Assembly: GCF_009389715.1 (NCBI RefSeq)
Contig: NC_052399.1
Span: 3,612,938-3,676,937, forward strand
Length of the DNA stretch: 64,000 nucleotides
From: Phoenix dactylifera
Lineage: Eukaryota > Streptophyta > Magnoliopsida > Arecales > Arecaceae
Reading direction: 5' to 3'
Shown here: positions 37,458 to 51,879 of the stretch, piece by piece
Position numbering within the stretch: position 1 is the stretch's first letter
Layout of the letters: each line of letters begins with the position of its first letter
Made by a program: the position numbers and the translations under genes
The notes under the pieces: model-generated
Seen by the model: only the letters and a program-made list of their open reading frames with translations
Told to the model about the DNA's origin: nothing
The model's database searches: none

Positions 37458-40400
37458 ATGTGGAACTCCGCGGAGGCGGCGTTCTCGAGGTCGAGCTCGT
37501 TCAGGGAATGCGGGGACGAGGAGGAGGAGGCGCTCCGGTGGGCCGCGCTCGAGCGCCTACCCACCTTCGCACGCGTCCGCCGCGGCATCCTCCGGGCCAA
37601 CGCCGGGGTTCGTTCCGAGGTCGACGTCGCCCGCCTCTCCGCGGGGGACCGCACGGACTTGATCGACCGCCTTGTTGGCGATTCTGGTGATGCCGAGCAG
37701 TTCTTCAAGCGGATCCGACGAAGATTCGACGCGTGAGCTTCTCTCTTTTCCCTTCGTTATTTTTCTTTCGTTGTTGTCGTGCCTGCGTTTTGGTTCGACA
37801 TGGAATCTTGGCCCCACTTCGAGTATGATCGAAGCATGCTATCTTGTTTTTGCAGCTACATTTTCTTTGGGGATTTTGATCTTCATTAACCTTTGACATA
37901 TTCTTTTGTTTTTAGTTTTCTTGCATCCAAAATTTATTTACTTTCTTCTCAATTTTAATATAAAGTTTTTAAACGTTCTCTTCCTGTTCGAATCCATATC
38001 AGTATTTCTTTTCCTCTATTTCATGCGAATTCGTGCTTTTCCTGGTAGCGTACAAGTTTTTTTTTTTTGGATCAAATATTAATGCGGCGAGCATGGAGTG
38101 GAAGTCAATGTTCTTTTCCCTCGGTTTTATGCAAGACTGTAGTATTGCTTGCAGCAAATATTATCACAGTTTGGTACTGGAATCTATATTTCAAGTTTTA
38201 CAAATATTTTCCGTACTACTGTTATAATTGAATTATTTATATGAGTGAGTTCCGGAAATTTTTCAAAGAAATCTTTTATCCGGGTATGTAGTCATGTAGA
38301 GCTGGTACTGGTGGCGCTTATGAATTTTCGTAGTCATCTTTTGTAAACCAGTGTTCTAGCCAATTCTTTAGCTTTATTCACATAAGTTTTTTACTGTTTT
38401 TTTCCCCGTTGTTGACAAGCTTGGTATCTTTCCTCGTATGCAATCATTTACTTGTTATATGGTTTGTCGTGATATCTCTAATTTCTATATGCCTATCTTG
38501 TCTCAGGCCTTTCTGAATTGACCCTAGTCTATATATGCAATTTGTCCCTTCTTTCCAGTCTAATGATTCCAGCACCTTTTTGATGACTCTCTCTGGTTAC
38601 TTGGGGGCATTTTCTCTACACTTGTCCATTGTCTCACGTAGAAATTTGATGCATTTCCTGCATGATTAAAAAATCAAAAGGGTGCTTTTTTATGTGAGTT
38701 TGACTTCGTCTTACACTTGTAGTTGTATTATAGAGTTGATGTTGTCTTTGCTGGTATTTTCTTTGCTTGTGTCATTTCTTGCCTTTGGTTTTACAGAGTG
38801 AGTCTAGAATTTCCCAAGATCGAGGTCCGATTTCAGGAACTGAAGGTAGATGCTTATGTTCATGTGGGAAGTAGAGCGCTGCCCACAATTCCCAATTTTG
38901 TCTTCAACATGACAGAGGTAGGATATGTATTGCATCTTTATATTCAAGTAATTTGTACAACATTCATTCTGCAAATTGATCTTTCAATTTCAAGTGTCTG
39001 CTTATATTTACTCGTGTTGCTGACAAGCTAGCATCATGAATGGTATATCAACGTAGCTAGTGAATTACTTGGCCTCTTCACTTACCTAGCGTAGTCTGAG
39101 TGATTTTGTTATCTTTTTTTTGTTGCTTCTCTGATCTAATATTTTATTTTATTTTTTTGGGGGAAGGCCTTTCTAAGGTATTTGAGGGTCTTCCCAGGCG
39201 GGAGAACAAAATTGCCAATATTGGATAACATCAGTGGGATCATCCGTCCTTCTAGGTAAAAAGAAGCTGGACTTCCAATTATAACTTTTTCTTTGTCATG
39301 TAATTTAGTTCTTATCAGGTGCTTATGTTTGGTGTTTGCAGAATGACATTGCTTTTGGGACCTCCAAGCTCTGGAAAGACAACTTTGCTTTTGGCTCTTG
39401 CTGGACGGCTTGGTTCTGATCTAAAGGTATGCCACCTTTCCCTGTTTCACAAGCTAAGCAACTTTAATTGTATTTGGCTGTATTGGTGGCCTTGTATTAA
39501 CATTGGCTTTGTGATGACTAATGAGGGCACTATGTTTCTTCTGCTGATTTAGATAGGAGGGGGGGGGGGGGGGGTTCGCAACTAGAACACACTCTACCTG
39601 TATTGGTAAAAGTTTCATCCTCTTACTGAAAAACATGCTAAAAAAGCTATCCATATTGCACAGTCTAGCGAGAGGGAGAGTACATTATACATAACTTGAA
39701 TGCAAAATTTGGAGGGTTATCATTGCTCTGTTTGTAGTACATTCTCACTCGAACCTTTTCCCATCAGCAAGCAAAACTTGCTAAAATGCCTCATATTTTT
39801 TATTGTTGCTCGGCCATGTCTTCTCACTCTTGCAGTTGCAGCTGCCCAATGAAACTAAAAGAGTGATGCAGGTGATTCTCACATGGCTTGGGTTGATAAG
39901 ACTTGGGTATACTATACCAAAAAAAATAAAATTTGTGTATTACCTTGTTATAATCGTCCTCCTCCTCCTCATCATTATAGCTATGATCATCACATGTGGT
40001 CCTATTTATTGATTCGGAGAAGTTAATGTGTCATACTCTATTTTCTTGCAAATGCAGTACCTTATGTTTGCACTGCTTTGATTTTATCTTGGCTGACTAA
40101 CAAAGTTTCTTTCTTTTTTTTTATAGATGTCAGGGAACATTACTTACAACGGGCACAATCTAGATGAATTTGTTCCTCAACGAACTTCTGCTTATGTCAG
40201 TCAGCAAGACTGGCATGTTTCAGAGATGACAGTGAGGGAAACCTTAGAATTTGCAGGACATTGTCAAGGTGTTGGAATAAAATATGGTAAGCTTGGGAAA
40301 TCTTGATATCCAAATTGTTTTTGGTTTTGATTTGTTGCTGAAACATGAGCCTGCATCTAGACATGCTTATGGAACTTTTAAGAAGAGAGAAGAATGCGGG

Positions 40401-43400
40401 AATAAAACCTGATGAGGATCTGGATATATTTATGAAGGTTCGTGATTGTAGCTGGCTCTATCTTATAGTTTTCATAGTTGTTTGCAAAGATTATACACTT
40501 CATTTTGTTTTCTTTTCAGGCATTAGCACTAGAGGGCAAACAGACAAACTTTGTAGTGGAATATATACTCAAGGTATATGCCTGTACCATTTGAATGTCT
40601 CCATATTCTATCATTAAGTAATATCACTTAGCAATTGCTAGCTCATCAGTAGTGTGTTTTCTTATCTTCAAATGTGATTTCTGTATCTGTTGGTAATACT
40701 GATACTGTTCTGGAAAAATGTTAGGAAAGCTGTTGGCAGTTTTCGTACTTCCATAGCATGACTGCTACATTGCAGCGTAAGGCTGTTCTGAAAGTTAAGA
40801 AAGCTGTGTGCAGTCAACTAGTCATTATATCAAGCATTCTTTAGGTCATTTTGCCTTCAGTCATGTTGAAGCATGCAATTCTTTACACCTAGAGGTGCTG
40901 ATTTCTTGCAGACATTAGCTGTACCAGACTGGTATTTTTGGAAACTTGCATGGTGAACTTTTGCTTCTCATTGTAACATGAATCAAATTTTAGTGATCCA
41001 TCATGTTAATAGGATAAGGGGAACTGATAATTATCAGCTGAACAATTTTTAATTTTTAAATAACTACATTTTTTCAATAACATCTAATCATTTTGTTAGG
41101 TACGGTGATGTTAGAATTACAAGAATATATCCGCCTTTTTGAGAAACTTTCTGTCTAGAAACAAGATATTTTGTCTTTAAAGTTTCAGCATTTATTGCTT
41201 GCCATAATTGAAAGTTCATTTTTCTTCAATGCAGTTTTATTCTTGATTGTGACTGCTTTTTTTTTCCCCTTCTCCCCTTAGTTAGCTTATAGCTATTAGT
41301 TAGCTTTTTAAAGTCATCAAATCTGGAATTTCTTTTAACGATTTGATATGTTCAAGAGCGACTGTGTCACCTAAAATCATGGAATTTTTGTATCATTTAC
41401 AAAGGTTAAGGGGGCTGCATCCAGGATGCACATACATGTGTTTTTAACTGATAAGGACCTTGGGAAGTGCTCATGTCTGGATGTATCTCCTACTTATTAA
41501 CTCCATATCCATAATGGGTATATCTATAAGATAGCTGCGAGGAGTTGCTTTGCATGCAGAGCTACAGTTTGGGTTTCAATTTCACTTTCTGGCTCAAAAT
41601 GTATGTCCTAAAGATTCACACTTCCCTATGTCAAAACTTGCATACTCTCCCTTTATCTAGGCCCTTGAAAAGTCTTAGGAACCTTGAAGGGTTTAAATTT
41701 CATAACCAAATAGTTATGTCTTTTGACTTACTGATTAGCCTCTTTGGTTCAATTGGTGCTTCTCTTGTTTAGGGATGCCAAGATCAAAAATTCTGCACTG
41801 ATACAGAGGATTTTTGTTAGGTTTTACAGTTGAGGAGCAGTTACATAACTTCCTCAAAATTCAATTAATCATCCCTTGATCCCAGAAGCCTACCACATTT
41901 AAGTGGGAGAATTATTGGACAAAGTTTAGTAACCTGCCACGTAGATTATGAATTCTTCACATCTATATCTGAAACCAAAGGCGGTGAAAAATGTCATATT
42001 CAAATGAGCTGAATGTTATCAGTGCATGCAATTTCTTATGAGTTGCATTATTTGTGTGAGACTTGCATGCTATGTGTTATTTTCTGGTATATTAGCTGCA
42101 TGATGGATCTAAGTGTTTCCTAGTGATTATTATAAGAGGCTAAGTTTTCTGAAGTGCTAAGTTTTACCTAGCCAAGATTTTAGGGCTGGACATCTGTGCC
42201 GACACACTTGTTGGAGATGAGATGGTTAAAGGAATCTCAGGTGGACAGAAGAAACGACTTACAACAGGTAAATAGTTTACTTATCATACGTCTTCTTCAA
42301 CTTTCGTCTTTCTCTTCCTTGATTATCTATCAGTTTCACAATTGCTGGTAAATATTCCATGACTTCTTTCTCAAATGATACATATCACATAAGAACCATT
42401 ATATCAGGTGAATTACTAGTTGGGCCAGCTAGAGTATTATTCATGGATGAGATATCTACTGGGCTTGACAGTTCAACCACTTATCAAATCATCAAGTATC
42501 TTAGACATTCTACCCATGCGCTTGATGGAACCACGATCATATCATTGCTGCAACCAGCTCCTGAAACTTATGAGTTATTTGATGATGTCATTCTTATATC
42601 TGAAGGTCAGATTGTTTATCAGGGACCCCGTGATGCTGCTATTGACTTCTTTGCTGCCATGGGCTTTAGGTGCCCTGAAAGGAAAAATGTGGCTGACTTT
42701 TTGCAAGAAGTAAGAACTCATATCTCTGGCCTTCTATATGTGGTTCAGGATCCTCTGCTTGATATATAGCTCATCTCATTTCATTATGCTACTTGTCATT
42801 TCAGGTCACATCCAAGAAAGATCAGCGGCAGTACTGGTATCCACATGACTGTCCGTACCAATTTATACCTGTATCGAAGTTTGCAGATGCTTTCAATTCA
42901 TTTCGTGTCGGTAAGAGACTATACGAGGAACTGGCTGTTCCATATAACTGTCTTCGCAACCATCCTGCAGCTCTATCAACTTCTAGTTATGGTGTGAAAA
43001 GGTTTGAGCTTCTGAAGGCCAACTTTGCCTGGCAGCTGTTATTGATGAAACGAAATTCATTTGTCTATGTCTTCAAATTTGTTCAGGTAAAGATGAGAAG
43101 AACATTCATGGAATTAATTTATGAATATAGCATGATGGTTTTATGTCTTTTCTTTTATTTTGGGTAAACTATTTCTTTTATTAATGATAAAAAACTGCTG
43201 CAATCGTAAAGCAAATAGAATTTGAGAAAATTCTGGTTATAATACAGGATTTAGAATTTTATAATGATGTTTATTTTCTTTAACTTAACTAATGGCGTAC
43301 TTGGCAGCATGTTAATTTTTGGCATCAACATATATTATTTCATATGTCATTTCATTTATTTTTTGAACGATTTTCTTTATCTGATAATGTGATTTAGCTA

Positions 43401-46400
43401 TTGATGAATCTTGGCTAAGTTGATTAATGTGGTAGCTGTTGCTTTATGAGCTTTCAAGCTGATCTGAAATTCAGTGATGATGTAAATTTGCTAGAATGGA
43501 TGATATACTTAGGAATTTTGGCTAAGTTGATTAATGTGTTAGGCATTTATGAGTTTTGTTAGTTTTTTTGATATTGAAGTGTGATCTGAGAGTATACTTT
43601 GAGACATACAAATTCAAATTTTAAGAAATGCTTTAACGTGACTGTTATTGCTGTTCTGCAGCTTCTGCTTGTTGCTCTTGTGACAATGACAGTGTTCTTC
43701 CGGACAACAATGCACCATAGGACTGTAGATGATGGAATTGTCTATCTTGGGGCACTGTATTTTGCAATGATAATGATTCTGTTCAATGGGTTCACTGAAG
43801 TTTCATTGTTGATAACAAAGCTTCCAGTGCTTTACAAGCATAGGGACTTGCACTTTTATCCACCATGGACTTATATGCTTCCTTCTTGGCTCTTAAGCAT
43901 TCCAACTTCACTAGCAGAGTCTGTGATGTGGGTGGCAGTTACTTACTATGTGGTTGGTTATGATCCACAAATTACGAGGTAATAGCTGCTCATATCCTTG
44001 ATGAAATTATATGTTAAGTTTGGAGATTGCTTTTAGAAAGAGTCACCATAGTGTGTTGATTTGCAGATTCCTGTCGCAGTTCCTGTTGCTTTTCTTTTTG
44101 CACCAAATGTCTTTGGCTCTTTTCCGTGTGATGGCATCCTTGGGTCGAAATATGATAGTTGCCAATACCTTTGGATCTTTTGCTATGCTGGTTGTCATGA
44201 TTCTTGGAGGATTTATCATTTCTAGAGGTAATGATTTATCAAAAAACACTTTTTTTTCCCCTTAATGTGTGTATTTGTATGGTGGATGTTATCTTTTCTA
44301 CTGATGTTTATTGCTTTACTTGTAACAGATAGCATTCCAAACTGGTGGATTTGGGGTTACTGGATCTCTCCTTTGATGTATGCTCAGAATGCTCTTTCAG
44401 TTAATGAGTTCCTTGGGCATTCTTGGAACAAGGTAATGGAGTCCTTGTATTGGCAGTCCTTGGTTTAGTGGTCATCTCTGGTCATGGTTCCTCATAAAAT
44501 CTTTCAAGGCTGTATGTTGAAAACATTATGGTCGGTAATGTCAAATTTACACCTTTATAGAAGCTTTACCAGATATATTGACTGTCAGTTCAACTTTTCA
44601 CTACTATTGGTACAAGTGCCCTTCTCTAGTTTAGTGGGGAAGATCTAGAAAGAAGGGAACTAATATACTTACTCGAGCAAGACATGATTATGCAACAGGG
44701 TCTGTGAGATCATTCAATTTGAAGAAAATATAATCAATGTTTTTGGTGCAAGTCACGTACTTTAAACTATCTTGATTGTTCACACAGATCGACTATGATA
44801 ATGTATAATATATCAAATTTTGAAAGCTATTTAAATGCATTCTATGATGCATATAAATTATGTTGCTCAAAGGGAAATTTAGAATATAAGAAGCAAAAAA
44901 TGCTTCCTTCCTTGTGTGCCACTCTTCTTGGGAGATAGTGAAAGGTATGACATATTGGGGCATGTGTTAAACTTTGCTTGTTAAATGCCTTGATGTCATG
45001 AAAACCTTATAATTTTACTTGGCTATATGTTTCTTTTGTTATTTTTAGTATGCTTGTACCATAAGGAAAATTATTGGAGAGGTATCCTATTGCATGAATT
45101 ACTGATATTTTACCATGTTATAACTTATTCTTGTTGCAGAAACTTGCCAATCTTAATATTTCATTAGGCGAGGCAGTACTTAAAGGATATGGTTTATTTA
45201 CGGAGAGTTATTGGTTTTGGATTGGCGTTTGTGCATTGTTCTGTTATACGGTCATATTCAACATCCTGCTCACCTTGTTTTTGACTTACCTCAGTCGTAA
45301 GCTCCCTTCTGGATTTGCTAATGCATTTCAAGTTTATTTTACCTTCTATTTGCTAAGGTTAATCGAGTTGCTATTATGTTGTCTAAATTTAACGCAGCTC
45401 TGGGGAAGCAACAAGCTGTGGTTTCTAAAGAGGAACTCCAGGAGAGGGATCAAAGGAGGAAAGGGAAGGGACATATTGTTGAATTAAGATCCTACTTGCA
45501 TGAAAGCATGCTGACAGGTCAGAGATATTATTTTTGATTAACATGATTTGTCTGATGCTGTGCCTCACATGGAGAAAATCTGAGAGGTCAAAATTTTTCT
45601 TTGTTTTCTTGGAGTTCGTGGACTGGTTTTTGTGAAAAAAGATGGGCAAGCAGTACATAGACTTGTTGATGTCCTTGCTGTCACATTCGAGTAATAAATG
45701 CAGGATCCATGGTTCATTGTTTATGCATCGAGGTTTTGCTTTTGTGCAGATTAATTGCTCTGCTGTTATCTTTTTATATTTAATTTAAAAGTGAAATCTA
45801 TTTCACTTAGTTTTCTTGATTTTTTGTAATGGTTATTGAGCTACACAAGCTGCAAGAGTCTTTGGTGACCATTACATAATTGAATAAGCTACAACATCTC
45901 TAGTGTCCTTTCCATTACTCTGGTTTGATATTGCAGTCAACTGTACTTGCTTAGAGTAAACTGCTTGGTTATACCATTTTACTTAGTTTGCTTGGTTTTG
46001 TGTTGTTATTGCTCAGCTATGTAGTCTGGTTTGAAACATGTAACAGTACTTATATTTTAATCATTACTTATTTTAAATGCAGAAACAAATGGTAAGGAAA
46101 GGAAGGGCATGGTTTTACCCTTTGAACCTCTGTCTATGTGTTTTACCAATATCAATTACTATGTGGATGTGCCTGTGGTAGGTTTATGCTGCTCTCTTTT
46201 TCGCTGCGTATGTTAAATAAAATTTTAAATATTTCTTCATTCTTATCCAGTACTGCTAGCAGGAATTGAAACAACAAGGCATACTAGAGGATCGACTGCA
46301 ATTGTTGGTTAATGTCACTGGAGCTTTTAGGCCAGGAATACTCACAGCACTTGTTGGAGTCAGTGGGGCTGGTAAAACTACACTCATGGATGTTTTAGCT

Positions 46401-49400
46401 GGTAGGAAGACTGGAGGACTGATAGAAGGGACCATAACTATATCTGGCTATCCAAAAAATCAAGAAACCTTTGCAAGAATCTCTGGATATTGCGAACAGA
46501 ATGATGTCCATTCTCCTTGTATGACTGTTATTGAGTCACTTCTTTACTCAGCATGGCTCCGATTGCCTTCTCATGTTGTCTTGGAGACTAGAAGGGTAAA
46601 ACTTTGATAACCAATTAGTTTTATTTTCAAATTAATGTTTTGACTTCAGAATTTGTTATCTGGAATGCCATGGTTTTTTGCAGGTTTTTGTAGAAGAGGT
46701 GATGGAACTTGTTGAGCTCACATCGTTAAGTGGTGCCCTTGTTGGACTGCCAGGAGTCAATGGTTTGTCCACAGAACAACGCAAACGGTTAACAATTGCT
46801 GTGGAGCTTGTTGCAAATCCTTCTATTGTGTTCATGGATGAACCAACATCAGGATTGGATGCCAGAGCTGCAGCAATTGTCATGAGAACTGTAAGAAATA
46901 TAGTGAACACTGGACGGACAATCGTGTGCACAATTCATCAACCAAGCATAGACATTTTTGAGTCTTTCGACGAGGTTTATCTCTTCCCTTACATTTAGGA
47001 TTTGATTTATGGTGGTATTCATATCTGAGAAAGCAGTTGTATGTAAATTTGCTTGTTTGACCTTACTTGATTATTCACATCCAAGGAAGCATTTGTACAT
47101 AAAAATGCTGCATAATTTCTTTTTCCAATTTAAACCATCCAACCGACCTCGAAATGACTTGATTATGCTTTCGTTAATATCACCGACCAATTAACATACA
47201 TTCCATGGACTGCTTAGATGTAAATTCACTTTTTGGTAGCATGATCTCAAGGAAGTTATGTAAATTATTAGTGGCATATCAAATGTACAAGCAAAGGAAG
47301 TATGTCTGTTCTTTGTTTTAATTTGTGATGCAACGTATGTATTTACAGCTTCTGTTTATGAAGCGTGGAGGAGAACTTATATATGCTGGCCCTTTAGGCC
47401 CCAATTCCTGCAAGCTAATTGAGTTCTTTGAGGTATTTTCTTTTCTTTTCTTTAGTCTGTAGACTCTGTAGTCATGCATGCTATCTTCTTAATAATTGCA
47501 AAAATGCTTCTCTCCCTTTGCTTAAATAAATCACTATGATTGTTTAGGCAATTCCTGGAGTACCTAAGATCAAGGATGGCTATAATCCCGCTGCATGGAT
47601 GCTTGAGGTGACTAATCCATTGATAGAAAATCGTCTTTGTTTGGACTTTGCGGATTACTATCGGAAGTCTAGACTTTTCCAGTAAGTGTAGTTTTTTTCA
47701 AAGATTAGTGATGTTTTTTCAACCTTTATTTTGTTCTAATTCTGTTGGTGCTATATGTTTCAGACAGAATAGAAATTTAGTTGAAAATTTAAGCAGGCCA
47801 AACAGCGAATCAAAGGAGATTAGCTTTCCGACCAAGTATTCGCAGTCATATCTTGTCCAGTATCTTGCTGGTCTTTGGAAGCAGAATCTGTCATATTGGA
47901 GGAATCCTCAATATACAGCAGTTCGTTTCTTCTACACTGTTATCATTTCAGTGATGTTTGGAACAATCTGTTGGGGATTTGGTTCTAGAAGGTACTCATG
48001 AATATTTTTGCAATTTTTTTTCGTAGGTAATGCAACTTTCTCAAGGGTTCTCTATGATCTGCTTTATAGCATAAACATTTTTTATTGTCGTTTCAAGCTG
48101 GGTGATACATGTGTAATTCATAATTTAACTAATTGGTTTTAGCTTTTTTAAGAAGGTATGAGTTGCTTTGGGATATGTTTGGCTAGTTAGAACCGACACT
48201 GCAATAGATCAGGATTTTAGGAGCGTGTGTTGAACCTGAAATAGTCTTGGTTCTATCCTTTCCTCTCCAAGGAGCTGTTATTCTAAGGATGAATTTTATG
48301 GGAGGCCCACCCATTGGATACATGTCCTGCTGGAAAATGTTTGCTTTGGATTTCTGTAGCAGCACCAAATTCAATTGTTTTTTTTTCCTCATAGCCCTAC
48401 CCAAAAATGTATTGTGTCTGTGTTCCAATAATGATTGACATGGGAATAACCGAGGGCTGGTGTTGATAAACATATAATGTTTGATCGCAATATGAGAGAA
48501 TCTAATTGTAATCCTTTGAACATCTCATCACTTCTTCATTCTTTATAATATGTTATGGATGAAAATCATTTGGTGCTTTATTGACTCTTGCAATACATTA
48601 TTAACTATGCAAGTTGGTTAAAATATATTTTTTCTTTTGGTTATTTTTTCTCTTAGACTATATTTTTAATCTAAACTTACAGGGAGACACAGCAAGATAT
48701 CTTTAATGCCATGGGATCCATGTATGCTGCTGTCCTATTTATTGGAATTACCAATGCCACTGCTGTTCAACCTATGGTTTCCATCGAACGGTTTGTCTCA
48801 TATAGAGAAAGAGCAGCAGGGATGTACTCTGCACTACCATTTGCATTTGCCCAGGTCTGACCTTTTTCAGGGACTTATGTATTCAATATAAGACGACCTT
48901 AATCACCTAATTGGTGCATTTTGTTCTGTGGGCAGGTTTCTATCGAGTTCCCGTATGTTCTTGTGCAAGCACTTATTTATGGGACCATATTCTATTCTTT
49001 GGGCTCATTCGAATGGACAGTTACGAAGTTTTTATGGTATATATTCTTTATGTACTTCACTTTGCTGTACTTCACCTTCTTCGGTATGATGACAATCGCA
49101 ATCACTCCGAATCATATTGTGGCTCCAATAGTAGCTGCGCCATTCTACACTCTGTGGAATCTCTTTAGTGGATTCATGATTACGCACAAGGTAAGAACCA
49201 GCAACTTTTGCTCATCTAATGTAATCTTTTTCTTTCCTTTTCTGTTGATCTAGAAATGGTGTTTGATTTTTAATCTGTCCTGTGGAGAGAACCACTTCTT
49301 TTTATAAGACCCTGTCAATCTTCTCTTTTGTTTACTCTTTTGAAGTCTTGTGGAATCTCAAAGGAGTGTTCCCTAGTTGCATCGAGTTGAAACTAAGTTA

Positions 49401-50421
49401 GGTGTCTCTTTGTATTCTATTAGTGTACCATGTTTTCTGGGAGGCCATAATTTAGCTTTAAAAAAATGGAAAAAGCTATCTTGTGCAGGCTATATACAGT
49501 GCGGCTCTCTCTCTCAGTGTGCTTCTGTCTCTGTCTCTCTGTGTGTTCGGTGTAACCACAGATAAGGCTTTGCTTGATTACCTGGCTTTAGCTTGATGTA
49601 CATCGTTCATTCAGGTGGAGAGCTATATCCTTGAACATCGTCCATTTAACAGCATTCGTTCTTATGTCCTCCCCTCCTTGGCTCCTTTGTGGTATCTTTG
49701 GTCTTCCATGGCGCTTGAACCTCCTGGGCTCCAGTTGGATGCTGCTTTTGGAGTTTGCTGTTATTTACCTTGTATATGCTCATGTTATAATGGTTCACCA
49801 CCTATAACCTCAATCAGGGTGTTCTATGCTTTCTTCATGCTGTTCTTCCTAAGCATGTAATTGTATTACTGCTTAAACGCCAAAGCATTTCTTTGCCAGC
49901 TATTTTATGCACAGGCCCTCTCCATTGCCTAAGCCATTATGGCCTACTGCTGTCTGCAAATCCCTCCCCCTTGATTTTTAAGATCTTGTGGTTATTAGAA
50001 AGCACCCTGAAGCACCACTTCATCCACTCTGTTTTGGTTCTGTTTTAAGTAGCATGCCTGTCAACTTCTTTGGTCCAAATTTACCATTGTATCATTTATT
50101 GCCATCTGGGTAATGTTTTATAGAAAATTTGCTTTTTTCTCAATGCAGAGGATGCCTAGATGGTGGAGATGGTATTATTGGGCTGATCCAATATCTTGGA
50201 CTCTATATGGCCTCTTGACCTCCCAATTTGGGGACATCGACAGCCTCATGATTCTTTCGGACGGTGCACGCTCGACTACCGTGAGAACGTTTCTGCAAGA
50301 CCACTTTGGGTTCAGGCATGAGTTCTTGCCCATCGCTGCAGTAATGGTAGTTGGTTTCTGCATCATGTTTGCTGTGGTATTTGCACTGGCAATCAAGTGC
50401 CTCAATTTCCAGAGGAGATGA
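37458..50421 (+). CDS. ABCG32: Full-size ABCG (PDR) transporter, ABCG32/HvABCG31 type, 24 exons
   Basis: Exons: 37458-37732, 38797-38917, 39167-39255, 39342-39426, 40127-40286, 40361-40437, 40520-40573, 42177-42267, 42408-42709, 42805-43086, 43662-43978, 44067-44227, 44329-44432, 45140-45296, 45398-45517, 46083-46177, 46263-46595, 46684-46974, 47349-47432, 47548-47681, 47764-47991, 48683-48854, 48936-49190, 50149-50421. They join in frame to 1419 aa; Arabidopsis ABCG32 has 1420. Order is NBD-TMD-NBD-TMD. NBD1 has Walker A GPPSSGKT (168-175), signature ISGGQKKR (~307) and Walker B VLFMDE. NBD2 has GVSGAGKT (862-869), signature LSTEQRKR and [11 protein letters not shown]. Each TMD shows several hydrophobic segments, and the C terminus is NFQRR. 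Proteins of this clade sit in the plasma membrane of epidermal cells and export cutin precursors. The start [12 protein letters not shown] is the family N terminus. No break found. Confidence 0.96.
39557..39574. repeat. Poly(G) tract in ABCG32 intron 4
   Basis: About 17 consecutive G on the sense strand inside the intron between 39426 and 40127. Such a run may be length-variable or a sequencing weak spot. Confidence 0.85.
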
Positions 50422-51418
50422 AAGGGTGTAAATTTCTTGCTGCTAATAGTATTTGGAATGTTATGGACCCTGATTCTCCCCCAGTAATTTCATGCTGAAA
50501 GGAACGAACTGTATAGCAGCCTTTTTTTACATAAAATAATTTTCTATTGTGCTTGAAGATTTCGATCCCCGAGTTTTTTTTTTTTTATTATTATTTTTTA
50601 TTGTTGTTGTAATCTATGGTGAACGATATCTTCCAAGAAGTGCTGGGTTTGCAGCAGAAATTTTTGCCTTCGTTCTTGTTGATCACCATCGACTCACCTG
50701 ACAAGAACAGCAACAATCATTGCTTGCAAGAATGTCAAGTGCTTTTCTTGTTTCGCCGAAACCTTGCTGAAATGTTTTTGTGTCAAAAGCCCGTGAGGTC
50801 TTTCTCTGCTACACTGGAGTGTTTAAATCCTCTTATTGGCATTATTAGTTGGTCAAGCCAGTCCTACCAAGGCTAGCGTTGATTAGGACGACTGGAACCA
50901 AATGATGAGTTAAATACACCCCATCGGACCACCTTCCAATAACTTTCAGGAGTAGGTTGTGTCTCGTCGTTGCGTGATTCGTATGACAGGCCGATGGAAC
51001 CTCCGAGACACGAAGTCTGATGCCGCAAAAGCACCATTTTAAGATGGTAAAGGAGCGAGCGCTGAAGAAAACGTAGAAGCAAGGCGCATCGCCGCCATCG
51101 TGAGTACGTGAACAAGCGAGTCAGTCAACGCATTTTAGGGTACAGCTCGCCTCCGGGAAGATCCGCGACGCATCGGCCTCCTCTCCTCCGTTGCCCATCT
51201 TTATTTAGTCCTCTGATGCTTCAGGGCTCCAAGGTCTCTCTCCTCGAATGGCAGCGGCATAAGAGGAGGCTGAAGGGTTTCTTTGACGACCTACCAAAGA
51301 AATGGGGAATAATAGATGGAGAGAAGGGGTTGGATAATGGCGGTTGTGCGGATCGACGGAAGTCAATCTTTCACGACTTCTTGGGCTCGAGCTGCCAAGA
51401 CTCCGTCCCTCCTGCTTG
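50422..51418. other. 3' flank of ABCG32 and spacer
   Basis: Starts with the presumed 3' UTR. From about 50,880 the DNA becomes GC-richer and leads into the candidate exon at 51419. Open frames at 50616-50876 and 51108-51419 have no recognisable domain. Confidence 0.35.
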
Positions 51419-51554
51419 ATGTCTGGAAGAAGAGGAGGGGAGGAACAGAGAGCTTCTGAAGAGGAAGTCGTGGGGAAGGCTTCGGCTTCGGCTCTGGCTC
51501 CGGCTCCGGCGGAAAACGAGGCAAGGATGTCGGAACTCTCGAATCTGCGTTTCA
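51419..51554 (+). CDS. Candidate first coding exon of an unrecognised + strand gene
   Basis: An ATG at 51419 opens 45 codons rich in Gly, Glu and Ala (MSGRRGGEEQ..., then an Ala/Pro run, ending MSELSNLRF) before a consensus donor GTACGT at 51555. GC content and leader-like upstream DNA suit a first exon. The following 5 kb is T-rich on the sense strand like a plant intron. Two later segments with good splice borders fit the phase: an 18-bp microexon 56405-56422 (between AG and GTATAT) and 56589-56719 ending in TGA, giving a hypothetical protein of about 94 aa. I do not recognise the product, and the model may be wrong. Confidence 0.3.
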
Positions 51555-51879
51555 GTACGTCTTCTTGACTTCCTTGTCTCTATTTCTTAATATCGTCGTT
51601 GTGGATTTGAGTTCTGCTGCGATTCGGTTCTGTACGATCGTGTTGGCCGTATAGTTACTTGGACACGAAAGACTGTCTTGATTCAGTTAGCAATCGCATT
51701 GTTTGGTGTCTATTTGGCTGCCATTAGTTTGGTTTTCTTGGGTTTTATTCGGGTTTCTTTGTTTCAATATACGTTCTATAACGGATGTGTTTCCTGTTTT
51801 ACTTTTCTTTTGGGTTGGATTTAACAGTTGCTCTACATATTTCAGTATTTATTTTTCTTTTATGTGCTTTTCTATTTTG

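Noticed and set aside
37261..37662. Alternative frames over ABCG32 exon 1
   Set aside because: GC-rich exon shadows; the MWNSAEAAF frame is the one that continues into the transporter.
49615..49860. Open frame in ABCG32 intron 23
   Set aside because: It lies between exon 23 (donor at 49191) and exon 24 (acceptor before 50149), has no family match, and including it would break the well-supported reading frame.
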